From Undaria pinnatifida (Eukaryota > Sar > Phaeophyceae > Laminariales > Alariaceae), in contig JABAKD010000026.1 in assembly GCA_012845835.1 (NCBI GenBank), forward strand, positions 15,290,533 through 15,354,532: a DNA stretch of 64,000 bases, written 5' to 3'. Shown here in pieces: positions 44,329 to 58,200 of the stretch. The translations under genes and the position numbers were made by a program. The notes beneath the pieces were generated by a model. That model searched no databases. It was not told where the DNA came from and worked only from the letters and a program-made list of their open reading frames with translations. Position 1 is the stretch's first letter; each line of letters opens with the position of its first letter.

Positions 44329-45761
44329 CCTGCTACGTAAGCATTCTTGGTTCCCTGGTCAAGTATCAAACACAATTCCTCCCAACCAAATTGAGCACTA
44401 TCTCCGAACAGCGGGAAATATAGAACCACTTAGTGCCAATATATAAAAGCACCCCCGAGACAGTTACTTAAAATTGGGGAGTCCAAGCGGCGACGTCACC
44501 AAAACGTGCCACGCAACACCGACCCCCCCTGCGTATGCCGATTGGAGTCAAACGCTGCCCGTATACCTCACCAGGCCGGACATGGTGGCCATTGGCTGTT
44601 GCAAATGCCAATGGAAACAGGACGACACCTTGACTACAGCATATAGAAGTGGATATGAGGAGATTTCCGTTCATGGGCTAATACACACGTAAAACCTAAA
44701 CAGATATGAACCATTCCACCAGATATCGCTGATTTCGCGATACATCGACATAGAGACCAACGGCGCCGCCTGTTAAACTTAAAGTGCCAAACGAAATCAA
44801 CACCACGCATTTCTACGTTTGGACGGACGCCATATGCCGGCATTGGCGTTCCCACAGGATGGACCAATGATTCGATTTTGAGGATGTTGCGAACATGTGA
44901 TGTGATCGAGGTATACCCCCATCCTCGACACCGAGTATAGTTCCCTCAGAGGAAGGAAGTGGCCTTGGTCCCGGCCAGAGCAAAGCACTGAAAACACAAG
45001 CTGACGTCGCCCTACCACAAAAAATGATTTCCTTGGCCGCCATGAAATGTCGCGAAACCCGATCAGCCCCCAATACCATGTATTGAAAAGTACGTTCGGT
45101 AGCGAAATACATTATCCCCGGGAAGAACACCTCGACGGTAGACTAGATTGACAAAGGAGAGGCTCCGCCAAACCTCCGCAAAAACAACACGGCCGAAAAG
45201 CGACCGTTACAACTTTAAATATTAAACAGAAACACATTTCCGTACGAACCGATGGGTACCAAAGGACCCATTTACTACACGAAGCAGAACAAGGCACCAA
45301 CACCCACGAACGGAAGGGTCGGGGGAGTTGTTGTCACCGAAACGTCCCAAACATATGACAATCCAAAATAAACCTTTCCACAACGAAATTCCCGTGCGTC
45401 TAGACACGATCATAGCTGGCATCATCATTCAATTCCTTGGGAGAATAAATCAAAAATGCCTCCTTATACGTGATCCCAAGCAACACCGACTAGCCGCAAC
45501 AAAACACTCGAAGCCAGTCCCTTCCCAAAGGGAAAGACAGCGGCAGTGTTCGCAGTATACCCTCCGCCATATAATGCGTTGTGTATACACATCACCACGA
45601 ACGGACTCGGCATTATTAGCGCTCACAGATAGCCACATGGCTATGGTGTACATATGTCAAGACACATTACCCGGGGTCGACACCGTACCCACACGAGCTT
45701 GAACTCAAAGGTGACACTGCCAGTTCAGTGGGTGTTGCGTGTCCCTATCAGAGTGTACTCC

Positions 45762-46239
45762 CTAAATTGCGACCGAGGCCAAAATACGCAAGGCGCAGGC
45801 CACTGCCATCATCCCCATTGCGATACCGCTACCGGTACCCACCGAGCCGTTCGCAAGAGCAGCCTCGTTGTTTTCGAGTTCTTCGTCTCCGCCCGCGCCT
45901 GACAAGTCACTGGGAGACGGCGTCATAGTGATACTGCTACGACTGTCATCGCTGGACGACGAGGGGGTGCTGCCCGCGCTGTCATCGTCGACACTAGCCT
46001 CGGGGGCACGGGAGCTGCCCGCGAAGTCGTCATCGTCTGGATCATTTGTCGGGGCAGCATCGCTCACAGACTGGTCGGTAGTAGGGGCGGGTGTGTCGGG
46101 GATTGTCGGGGCTGTTGAGTTGGTGTTGCTGGCGTCGTCGTCCCAAGAGGAAGTTGGCGGTGGGACCCCGATCGTCGCAGCGGCCGGCGCCGAGGTCCCA
46201 AGAAACACGGTTGCTGCCTCCGTCGTGCAAGATATATAT
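45762..46239 (-). CDS. Gene 2 exon 5: acidic Ser/Thr stalk and hydrophobic tail
   Basis: Acceptor ACGTCTCAG, phase 2, TGA at the end. Starts YISCTTEAATVFLGTSAP, continues with runs such as DDDDFAGSS, STPSSSSDDS and TPAPTTDQS, and closes ANGSVGTGSG followed by IAMGMMAVACALRILASVAI. The small-residue ANGS site followed by a hydrophobic end is what a GPI-anchor signal looks like. Confidence 0.85.
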
Positions 46240-49200
46240 CTGAGACGTTTGGCGCAATGGGAAATTCGGAGAAGAAAGGGGTGAGAGATGGGGAATTAGC
46301 CAAAGTATGCCTTCGTTGGGTGGCATACCGCACTGGTCACGCTTTGTAGACACGAATGCTGCTGTAGCCCAGGCTGTATTTTTTTTTTTTTAGATGATAA
46401 ACCGTGCAATTTACCATTAGCGCTCGCGTGAAAACTCTCGATAATGAATAGCCTAGTTGTAAGGGATCATGTGCTTTACACAAGAAGGTCAATTGATGAA
46501 CGACTTGGGGCTATACCGGTGTGCAGCGTACGGGGCACGGTAGATCGGGGGGCCAACGGAGTAGAGTATCGGAGGGGGTGATACAGTGCGGAAGAGAGGA
46601 ATGAGGTTGACCGTTGAGGGTAGGAGACCGCTGTGAACCAAGACGGTGAGGGCCATATAATGATCGAAATGTTCACGGATGAAAACTAGAAATTCCACCT
46701 TCGTCGTGGACTGAAAAGAAGCAAGGATGCTTGCTCATGTTGGCTTTACCTCTCCTGCCTAATATTCGACCCGAAGAACAGTTGTAGTCGATAATCGCTG
46801 CGGCAGGGGCAATATTCTATCCTCCTCTGTACGCGATCTGCCTCGTGTTGCCGCGAGGCAGTCCAAGGAAGAGGAAATACGACGCGTGGCGACTGTGTTG
46901 ATCAATGTCACACGGAAGCTCTGTCTGTGACAAGAGGTTAAGATCTGAATGCTCCTTCGGCTTCATTGGACAGTTGTACAAAGGACCTCCCCGGTGAGGG
47001 AAAGCATTCAAACATTTGTGGAAAGTCTCGAGTAACGTGATTGAAGGGACTGCCCAGTGTCTAATTGATGCTACCCTTAGTGCAAAGAACCAGTTAAAGC
47101 AAATTGAACTGTGGATCCCTCTACCAGCCCCTCGCCATGTTCGCACTGCCGTGGCCACCGTGCCCGTTGACATGCAAGTTCCCTCGCTGATCATCCGCAC
47201 GGATTGTTTGCGACTACGACGTGATGGAGTAACTCATAAACGTGAGATACCAGGCTCCCTTCATATTCTGAGCGCTAAAACCCTGCTGTTTCTATCGCTC
47301 ATCGTAGCGGCCAATTCCATTAGAAGCATCATGGTAAATCTACACCATCACAAACGCTATTACCCCGAGTGACCGGACGGTGACTCGCGCGAGTGAACCT
47401 ACACTGTTGATAAAAAGGCCCCAGCAGTTCCCCCAGAACCGTGGCCACACGAGCAATTGCTGAACTTGACTATCTATATCATGACCTAAACAAATCCTTC
47501 GGCTTGTGCAAATTTTAACACCATAGGAGTTCGCCGGTAGAGACGACATGCCTGTTTTGACCATGCCGTTGAATCGGGAGTACCGACAAAACGTACCACT
47601 TGTGTATCGGAGCACGCGTGGGGGCTAACAACGCAAGAAACAAGGCATGCACACCAAACAAATTGCAGTCCAGAAGAAACGTCTACGTGGCGAAACCTAA
47701 CACGGAATACCCTCACATTGCCGCCCCGCGACACTGAAATGTCCATCGACAGCAGGACGCTGGTACGATAGCTGCATGTAGCAGGTGTTGACCGAAACCG
47801 TTTCTAGATGACGGGTTCTCTAACCCCTCAACCCTTCTTGATAGAACTAACGCTTTGTAAATATGTTCGTTGATCTTTTTGCCATTGTATATAGTGGGCA
47901 GGGGGTGCGTATGATTCCCAGAAAAGATTGGCGTACCTTTACCTCACGACTGGCGACAACCGTCGACCCTCGGCACTCTGTTCTTGTGCGCATGGCCGGC
48001 GACGTCTTTTCGGTATCTAGACCAAGGCTACGGTAGGGGGGGTACCCCCATTTTCACTGGTGTGTTTGAGCCTCTCGCGCGAGTGGCTCTGTACCCAACT
48101 GATGAAGGTGGTTTAGGTACTTGTTTCGGCGCAGCTTAGATCACATTTGCATTGCGAATTAATTTCGCCAATGTAAAACATGAAGAATACGTAAAATCGC
48201 ATACGAAAAAAGGGTTACTCGCGCGAGTGACCCCTGGCCACTGAAATAAGAGGCCCAAAAAGGGACCCCCCTACCGTAGCCTGGGTCTCTACGCAAACGT
48301 TTCGATTGCCTCTCACCCGTAGTAAAAGCCATTGGCCGCTTCCGTGGAACACAAGGGAGGCGAGAACTCGCTAGGACCGGTAACATGGAGCCAGACGTCT
48401 CCAGAGCACGTGCTGTCTTCAGTCGAAAAACCCTGCATCTCGAAGCTGCCATCTTGGTGGCATTGACTCATTGCGTACATTTCGGACGCTGATTGTTGGG
48501 TACAACTCCCATCCAAGCTCTCCCCCGCAATATCGCTGTTCGCAATAACCACCGAATTGCCGGTTGGGTCGGTGCAGCTCGCGTCGTGATACTCGTCCGC
48601 GATGAAGTTTAAGGTAGTAGGAGAAAGCCTCGACGGCTCTGCGCGGTGCGAAATGGGATTCGTGTTTGGGGTCGCGGGTGGAGTTGGCGGGCGTACGACT
48701 GGTGTCAGTGTCTAGGGTTGCCGTTCGGGAAGAAGCATTAGAAGAGGGAAAAGGGGAGAGGTGTCTGGCTACTATCTTGGCGCTCGTGGCCTCGTCCTGG
48801 TGCATGATGTGTATCCGTGCCGATAATTTTGATTAAAGTGTCGGTTAATATTGGATGACGTGTTTGTCTGTGACCGATATAATAGACCAACAGAAAATGA
48901 CTGAGAGCAGGTTGTATTAAAAAAAATCATACAAAACTCCGGCCGTAAGATCGAAGATTTCGTCGAAACTAACCCTTGCAAGCTGTGTGTGATACTCCGA
49001 TCGAGGGTAGGTGGTCGTTAACCTGACGAATTACCCCACGTGTTGCAGGCTCAGACAAGAGAACCAAGATTTGCACACATGTGTAGGTGGGAACAGTCGA
49101 CGAAACGCTGAAAGCGTTGCCGCGGACGGGTGATGGCGACTAGGTATCACCTGTTCAAGGTTGCCATGGATTTCCCAATAAATTCACCCAGGTTTGTGTA

Positions 49201-52200
49201 TGAAGGGCGTTTTTATGACAGCCAGTCAATTGCTTACGTTTGTCTTCTCTTCGGTGTGTGTGAGATGCATTCCAGAGGTCGCCAAAAAGTTCGAAAATAT
49301 ATAAAAAACTCACAGGCATTATCAAGGTTTGCGGCGTTCAAACGCGTAAAGTCACACAATCGAAATCAACGACGATCAATGAGTTGATGCATGGGTTTCA
49401 ACGTGGGCTATGAATTTTCCAATAAATCCACCCAGGTTTGTGTATGAAACGCGTTTGCATGATAGCCAGTGCATTGTTTACGTTCGTCTTCTCTTCGGTT
49501 TGTGTGAGATGAATTCCAAAAGTCGCCCAAAAGTTGAAAAAAACTAAAATTCAGGGTCATGATAAGATTTGCGGCGTACAAATGCGTAAAGCCACTCAAT
49601 CGAAATCAACGACTCTCAACGTGGGCTACTTGTGTTAATTTTCAATGCCAACGATCTTTGTATGCTCCAAATCCCGAACGACCAGCGTCACTCAGAAACG
49701 GTACACGGCGCCCATTGGTTGAAAAGCGGAAAAAAGTAGATAAACATACATTCGTGTGTAACAAAATAGTACTCTGTGGGTTTAGACCTAGACTACAAGG
49801 TTTGTGGTTTTCGGAAATGGAATTTGTAGAGTTGGCATTGATACATTCCCTTACAAACGGAATAAACATCAACAGGTGCTGTGTGTCTGACGAGACATTG
49901 CATGATATTGCATAATGGACCTTTTGCGATATACACCTGAATGGATACAGGGCTCCCCGGCTGTTGTACACGAAGGTATACCGGTACCCCGGGTATTGTG
50001 CCAGTTCTTGCGTAAGTCACAATTTTGTCGGTGAAGGGTTTAACAATCTTACGGAACTCACTGAGCTAGGGTACGGGTGCGGATATGTTACATAACTCAC
50101 AAAGGTTACGGGGGACGCACAGACTCCAAAAACTTTCCGGGCAAGTGAAACGAAGCTGTACCCGCACCCCGGGCATTCGTGGCACTGGCGTGCAGAACAT
50201 ACGGAAGTTCCGGGAACGGGTGCGAAAGTCGTACAGAACTTACAGATACTCCGGATACGGTTATGCATGTCCAGTAGAACTTGCAGACCTTTTGTATGTA
50301 GAATGATACACGGGGTAAATACCCCGGGTGTGGTTCCGTGCGTATTCTGCAGAACATAACGGTTAAAGAATTCGTCGGAATTCACTTTAGCAAGCCGTGC
50401 GTGATACTTTGATCGCCCTTGTTACAGGGCATGTGTCCTCACTACAGCTACGAGAAGCGGTCGGCAACTGCCCTCAGCACTAGCTTGGACCAGGTGATCT
50501 TACTTAGTCAGTGCGCGGACACCTGAAGATCCTGGACAAAAAACTGACGCATCATGTAGGACGTCACCGCTTTCTGTGAATGAATGGTTCGAAGCGTAAA
50601 TCAGGTACTTATATATATATATTATAAAAAATGAAAATACACTCCAGCTGTGAGATCGAAGATTTCGTCGAAACTCATCTTTGCAAGCTGTGTGTGATAC
50701 TCCGATCGCGCATATTACGAGTTGTGTGTCCTCATTAAGGATATAGGTCGGCGACTCCCCTTCCAACTACAGTGTAGTTATCAGGGTCAACAGGATGATT
50801 TTAGTCAGTCTGTGCGCGGAAACTATAAAACCCGTTTCTGAGGGAGACAAAATCTGACAGCTGTGAAGGGAAATGTAACCTATGATCAATTGAATTTTGT
50901 AAGTCGAATAACCGGTGAGGGGGTGGGGCGGAGTTTTGAAGGACGTGGGGGCCTGGTTTTGATCACAAGCGAGCGGGTTTGGAGGAGGGGGGTGGGGGGG
51001 GGGAAGGGGGCAATTTGTGCATGTAAGCTATAAATCCTTTCGAGGGAATAAATCTGACGGTTTTGGCATCAGTATATTATTGGGGGCGGGGGGGGGGGGG
51101 GGGGGGGGGGGGGCAGCTCAATATGTGCCTGGAAACTATACATTATTTTGAGGGGATAAATGTGACGGTTTTGGAAATTATACATCAGTTTATCATGTAT
51201 ATCATGGGGTAAGTCGTACAATCAGTGAGTAAAGAGAGGGTGGAGTGTTCGAGGGGGTGGGGTTGGGATGGGTTGGGGGGGAGGTGGGGGGTGTGGGGGC
51301 GGGGGGGGGGCGGGGGGGGGAGGAAGGGCTTTAGGTGAGGGGTTTGTTATACGTGTGGTGCTAGGTCTAGGCGATGGTGCGGGTGATGGGGAAAAAGGGG
51401 GCGTTCGAGGCGGAGGGGGGGGGGGGGAACACAGCGGCATGGATGGCTCTCGAAAGATAATGAGGTGATATCCTGTGCGTGAAGTCTTTATTAATGTGGC
51501 GGATTTCGATATTTGGTGGGGCGATTGTGTAAGGGAGAGCAAGAGGGGGGGGGGGGGGGGCGGGGGGGGATTTTTTAGGAGGTTTAGGTCACAAATAATA
51601 TTCAAATACACTTCGGCTGTGAGATCAAAGATATGTAGCAGCTTGTTATACGCGTGGTGCTAGGTCTAGGCGATCGTGCAGGTGGTCGGAAAAGAGGGGG
51701 CGTTGGAGGGGGGGGGGGGGGGGGAGGAAGGGCTTTAGGTGAGGGGTTTGTTATACGTGTGGTGCTAGGTCTAGGCGATGGTGCGGGTGATGGGGAAGGA
51801 GGGGGCGTTCGAGGCGGGGGGGGGGGGGGGGGGACACCTCGGCATGGATGGCTCTCGAAAGATAATGAGGTGATATCCTGTGCGTGACCTTTATATATAT
51901 ACTCGGAGTATATATCAAGTCCCGCGTACTGTTCGTGAATCCGGCGCACTATGATTTTTATTTGGTCGGCTGGGAGAGAAAATATGTAGGTTCTGGGAGC
52001 TTACGCGAGTCTCTACCGTAACCCACTTGATCCGGCTGACGCGAATGACCATACTTCTTTCACCATGCCCAAATGCTTCTCTTTGGAAAACTAGGTGCAG
52101 TACCCGACTCCTTCTACGGTAGAGGTGGCACTTTTCGCGGATATTTTTTCGGCATGATTGGGCTCCTTAATTAACCCAAATTTGTCGGAAATAGAACATT

Positions 52201-55194
52201 ATTTTTTTGCATGATGATTTCGTTGCATATCTAGGCCATGGGATGTTTCATTCTGTAACAGTTTTAATTCACCCCAAATCAGTTTTTGGGGGAGGTCTTG
52301 AACTCCCAGATTGAGCAACCTCTGAATATGTGTGGTGAACCTCTACCGTATCACGCGTGATATGTTGGTATACTGACTGCCGAGTTCCTCACCGTTGGCG
52401 TCGACGCATTCAGTCATGACCGAACAAAGTTCCCCGTTGATGCATTCTGCACCGTTCGAAAAACAACCTGAGAAGTTTGGACCCGAAGAGCTCAACGCGA
52501 GTTCCTCCGTGCACGTTCCGTCGGAGAAGAAGTCAGCACTGAATTCTCCGGTAGCCACGTCGCATGTATAGACCGCGCTATAGTTTTCGGAGAAGAACGT
52601 GCACTCGTTGAAATACCCTACGCAGAAAATACCCGATGTACCAGCAGGGGGAAGGAGCACGAAGAGAACGGAGGATACGTGTAAGGGCGAAAGCGAGAAC
52701 GCACATTAACGGCATAATCAGAAGCACGGTGCACGGGAGGCAACGAGAGAGGAGAAAAAACGAGCAAAACAGACGAGGATGACGAGGGAGTACCTACTGG
52801 GGACACATACGAGCAGGGCCAGCAAAAAAAAGAATGAAGCGTCTTAGAGTCAAAGCTAGTCAAAGACTGCATGCTAGGACTTGAAATTTCGAAGCACTGA
52901 CCGTGGCTTTACAGTGCATGTGCAGGTTCAAACAGTTTGAGAACCGGACTTAAACTCGTTGAGATATCCAACAAAACTCCAAATTGACATTTTTCCCGAC
53001 ATTGTTGGCCTACAAATGCGTATGGTAGCTCCAAAAACTATCTTTTCCGATCAATCAAGGTCAAAAATGATATAGACGGTCCCGAGGACACCAGGAGACG
53101 ACAGATATTAGTTGTACTGCCTCATTCGTGACCCATCACGAGCATGGCCACACAAAACTGTTCATTTCCATTAAACACGTGGACTAGTGATGAGAACAAG
53201 TGGTATATTTTGGGAGTTTCAATCTGAAATGTCAACCTCATATTTGAACCGCATGTTTGCAAACAAACGTGAGACTCGCCTTTTTTTCATTTTTTTTCAA
53301 AAAAAAAGTTATGGCCGCTTTAGTACTTTATAGCTTATTTTCAAGGACGTCAGCCGTGAGTTGGACGATTTTCAGGTCAATACTCATAGTATTTGTTCGG
53401 GTCGTTGTATCGATCATATCTCGAACAAAAAAGAACAAAAACCAAAAGAGTCTCACGTTGGTTGCTTGGGGCATGATCAACACCGTGTCAAAAAAACACA
53501 TCTCGACATTTAAAATAAAATAAAAACATCGCCAATTTACTCGAAATCCGCACCTTGGCTGGCCTAGCTCGTAAATGATCGGACGCCACCGGTCAGCAAG
53601 GACCAGTATCATGTTCCAGGCATAGACTGCAGTATCAATATTTGAATAGAGAAGATTGACGAGCGCGCACACCCTACGCTCCGTGTTGCAATATATACCG
53701 CTACGACACAAACCACCGACAGCACAGAGTTACATTGAAGCCCCCGTTCGTAACCAAAAGCACCGTCGTGAGTGCATCCGTTATTTACAACAACACCCGA
53801 CGGGCTCAAAGTGTAATAATACCTATCGTTCAACGCTACCGATATAGTCGATAGACTAGTCTATATAGCGCAAATGTCAAAACTGTGTTTTATATATATT
53901 TTTCAAGGTTTTACCTAGCATACATTGTAGTTTTACGTGTAGACTAAATATACCTGGCTGGATAAAAATCTAGGAAGGAGACGACAGGGACCTCTGATGG
54001 ACCAATATACCTTTGTTGCGAGGAAAACAGAAATGCAACGTGAAACTCTTGACGAAGGCAGCCGCAGCAGCGCGCTGCTTCGTAAGTGTGTATAGCGATC
54101 GCGACCGTATCCGCGACTGTAGGAACGCAAAACATGGACGCCTCATCGAAATACCAACGTCCCAGTTGCACCTACGCCAACATCACTAGTTCCATTTGAA
54201 AGCGTTACCTCACTTATTATGTAGACATTCCATCTTTTAACCTTCCATGAATCCGACAGACAAAAGTTACAAGTATTTTTCCTGGTAAATAAATTAATCA
54301 CATGGTTCGTGTGTGCCATTACCCGCAATAACATCATGGACAGCGCTACATTCCCAAAAAATATCCCGATGTCTGCAACATCAATCATCGATGGCAACAT
54401 CAGCGTCGGGGTCCAACAACTTATGCTTCCACTTTGTTCGCGCATTCGTCATTAGCCCGCCGATAGGGAACGTGGGGAAATTCCTCTGAAAAAAAACTAG
54501 TCTAGTCTATACATATTACTTTCAGCTTAGCTTGAGCGTAGGGTGATATCGGGCAGATACCGCTACCTGGTAAGAATTTGGTGCGTCAGATTGTGTCCCG
54601 CTAACAAAGCAGTTTTAGAGCTTACAGTGCACGGATTGATGAGCATCACCACCGTTTTGATCCTGGTACAAGTTCCAAGGAGGGTCGCCGACCTATGGAC
54701 CAGCCGCCCCGTTGCCCTATCAGGTTATCCTCGGGCCCTGGTATATTAGGTCAGTTTTGTTAGTTCCAGTCCCCCCGAGTGCATACTCGTACAAATTTGT
54801 ATGGACTTTTTCTTGTGCACAAGTTGGCTTGCGGATAGCGCGACAAGGTGAGTTAGCTCACTCGATTAAAACCGACGAGCAGTGGAATTTCATAGACCCC
54901 TTGCGTGGCAAAATTTGGATGCAAGAACCGTGGAGAAGAAGGGACGACATCTGTGACTAGCTGGTACCACGGCTTGATAGGGACAGCTTACGCGATACCT
55001 ACAATGGGATCCGAAGAGTGCGCCAGCTAGCGTTGGGCTGCGAAAGCAACTGCGTGCAATCGACATAGGATGCGTATTAAAATACGTGGAAGTGTGGTGA
55101 GATAAAGCTTTATTTTTCCCCATTCTCCAGAGGATAAAGGCAATCAGCTTCAAAATATGAGAACTGACTCAAAATTGGTCTAACTCAGACCTCT

Positions 55195-55228
<34 letters not shown>

Positions 55229-58200
55229 GTCCTCAACTCCTGAAAATATTGTATTTATAAAATGTTGATAGTGACAGCGTACAGAGTTCTCAACTTTGAG
55301 GGGGGGAGTTACCGACTTTAATTCTCGAATGCTGTATTAAGAGTAATATATAAGATAACTATTAATATTCTGTAATCGTACTCTTCCCGATATTGAAGCC
55401 CGGGGGAGAGAAAAACAAAATAAACCGCTCACCATACGTATGATAGAGCAGAACAGTGGAAACTACAGTAATACATTTGTAAAATAGATGTGATGTTAGA
55501 TTTAGCTCAAAATTCCCCACCCAAAGTAAAAATACCAATACTTACCATTATAGTGGACCTAAAAAACGATCCTCCCAACAAAAACTCATCTATATTGTAT
55601 ATTTTAAGTACCAACAACGCAGCTTGCAAAGATGAGTATTGACCTAAAATTCGTCAAACTCACGGCTGACGGCCTTGAAATTTGTAAATAAAAATATACC
55701 ACGGCTTGTCAAGAAGCTGGAAAGTACGAAGAAGTGTGAAAAAAATAAGAAGGTCTTCAGTGAGGAGGAACACGTAGTAAAAAATAGTATCATACGCACG
55801 ATCGGAGTATCACACACAGCGATTTCAAAGATGAACTTCGACGAACATTTTGAATTCTCCGATCTCACAGGTAGAAGAGTGTACGTGAATATGTTTCATA
55901 TTTAAGAAGGACATACAACCCGCAACCCGTAATACGCGCGATCGGAGTACCACACAGCTTGCAAAGATGAGTTTCGACAAATTATTCGATCTCACAGCTG
56001 GAGTGTATTTATATTTTTATAGTATTATTGCTGAAAGTGTTTCATGAGACGTGCAATGAATGAGTCATGCGTTTGTGTGATATTGTTGTTGTTCTCACCT
56101 TAACTGGCATAATTAATCCGTGGTCACAGGACAGGCTCCAGTCCCTCTGAAGCTGAGGAATACCCCAGGGAGAAACACAAACAACCCAAGGTGGTACACG
56201 CATATATCACATCTGACACGATTCATGCCTCCACCAGAAACGTATAGAAGTGAAATCGGGAGTCTACGACGTGCCAGGTTCATGCCGGGGCGTACGTCTC
56301 ATTACTCACGCCTGGAGAAACCAACTTTTCCGATGTATTCCAATTGCCATCCAAGGAAGACTACCACGTATATATTACACGTAGTACATATCACTACGCA
56401 TACGCGCCACAGGCGTAAGTCCATTAGAGAAAAGAGAGAAAGAAAATAAAAGAACAAAGAGGATAGAAAAGAAAACAGAAGAAAGCGAAACAAAACGAAA
56501 AAGGAAAGTGATATGCGTGATACTAGCTATGGGCCCCACGAAAAGTCAGCCACGTAATACTTATGGTATAACATACACCATCGAAAAAATATACTCGAGT
56601 AGACAATTCAAGAGAAGATACACTGCAGATAGATGTGAGATTTAAGATTTCGTCGAAACTTATGTTTGCTGTGTGATACTCCGCTCGCTGGTGTTACTGG
56701 GAGTGTGTTCTCATCAAGGATGTTGTTGTTGTTGTTCTCACATATCCTCGCATAACCAAGTCCGTGGTCACAGCACAGGCTCCATCCAGTCACTCTGGAG
56801 CTGTGGAATACCACAGGGTAAAACACAAACAAAACTAAAGTTGGCACACGCACACAGACTATATCAAAGCTGACCCAATGTATGCCTCGACCAGAAAAAT
56901 ATAATAAAGAGAAATCGGGAGTAAGCCTACGATTTGCCATGACCATACTGGTGCACACGTCTCGCTACTCGCGTATGGAATAACCAGCTGGGAATAACGA
57001 CTATATACCCCTTGCCACCCAAGCAAGACTACCACGTATATATTGCACGTAGTACCAATTCACTACGCATACGCACCATAGACGCAAGTTTATTTGAAAT
57101 AAGGAACAAAGAAAAGAAAGAAGGTAAAAGAAGCGGAACGAAAAGACGAGAAAGCGAAAGGATATAGGTCGGCCACTCCCCTTGGACCTACAATGTAGCT
57201 TGTACCAGGGTCAACAGGATGATGTTCAATAATCTGGTGATGTTGAATAATCTGTGCGCGGAAACTATAATACCGGTTTCTGAGGGGGGCAAAACCTGCC
57301 AGCTGTGGAAGGAAAGGCATCGGTTTATCAACTATATTTATTATCCTGTACGTCGTACAACCGGTGAGGGGAGGTATCGTAAATGCCTGGTATGTAAGTC
57401 GCCGACGTGTATCGCCTTATTTTTTTTTCGATCTTCGATATCTCACAGCTGGAGTGAATTTTCATTGTTATAACATGTGCGCCAGGTATATTATACTCAA
57501 GTTCTTGAGTTACCAAAAAATGCAAAGACGGTTTACTTCATCTCATGTATTATTCTTTCGCCACTCTTCTCGCTCTCTCTCCATGGACCAACTCAGGTTC
57601 GCGGTCACATTGCCTCCCCCCCATGATACGGGCTTTTCATTTTTTCGCGCGAAAAGAATTCCGCATTTATTTTCTGATTTTGTCGACTCCCGTCGAATTG
57701 TGCATACTATTTTACAGTCTACATACCTGTAAATCACTTCTAATAGGTAGGAATAATAAGAGTACAGCAAAAAAAAGTGGTCATGTGGACACTGAAAAAA
57801 TCACACAACCTCGAAGGTGATTTATTTTTACATACGTACGTACTTGCGGTGTGGGAGTAGGCCTAATCAACACGGACACCTGTTGGGTGAAATAATAGAT
57901 GTCATTGGGTATATGTAGAACGGTTAATAAACCGGTTAAACACTGCTGTGTATGTGATAGCAGCTCACGAAACATGACCACTCCGTCATTGGGGCGGAGG
58001 TTCTGGTACCGGAATTATACAGTGATTGGTAACGGGTAATGGAAATCATCACTATCAAATTGGACTATACTATAGTCAAATCGTTTAAGCAAAACGGTTA
58101 GACTAGCCTAATTGAACAGCGTGTGAGAACCTATGTTACCCCTGGATGAGCGTGATGATAACAATGACATCGTGACAACCACAATTTCGGACGGTGAGAG

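Larger units (their letters stand above)
39571..45761. other. Intergenic region between the two convergent genes
   Basis: Apart from the MITEs at 42.0, 43.8 and 44.1 kb I see no supportable gene. Frames of 60-125 codons occur on both strands but overlap, lack motifs, and show no consistent splice partners. A G run lies at about 41.6 kb. Confidence 0.6.
48639..52392 (-). other. Gene 2 intron 3
   Basis: Holds a 244-bp tandem duplication, family D repeats, G-rich arrays and a family B MITE. No additional exon seen. Confidence 0.55.

Noticed and set aside
951-48290. CRISPR-like interpretation of the regularly palindromic CTCGCGCGAG blocks
   Set aside because: The blocks are subterminal parts of dispersed MITEs, not a regular repeat-spacer array, and the genome is eukaryotic.
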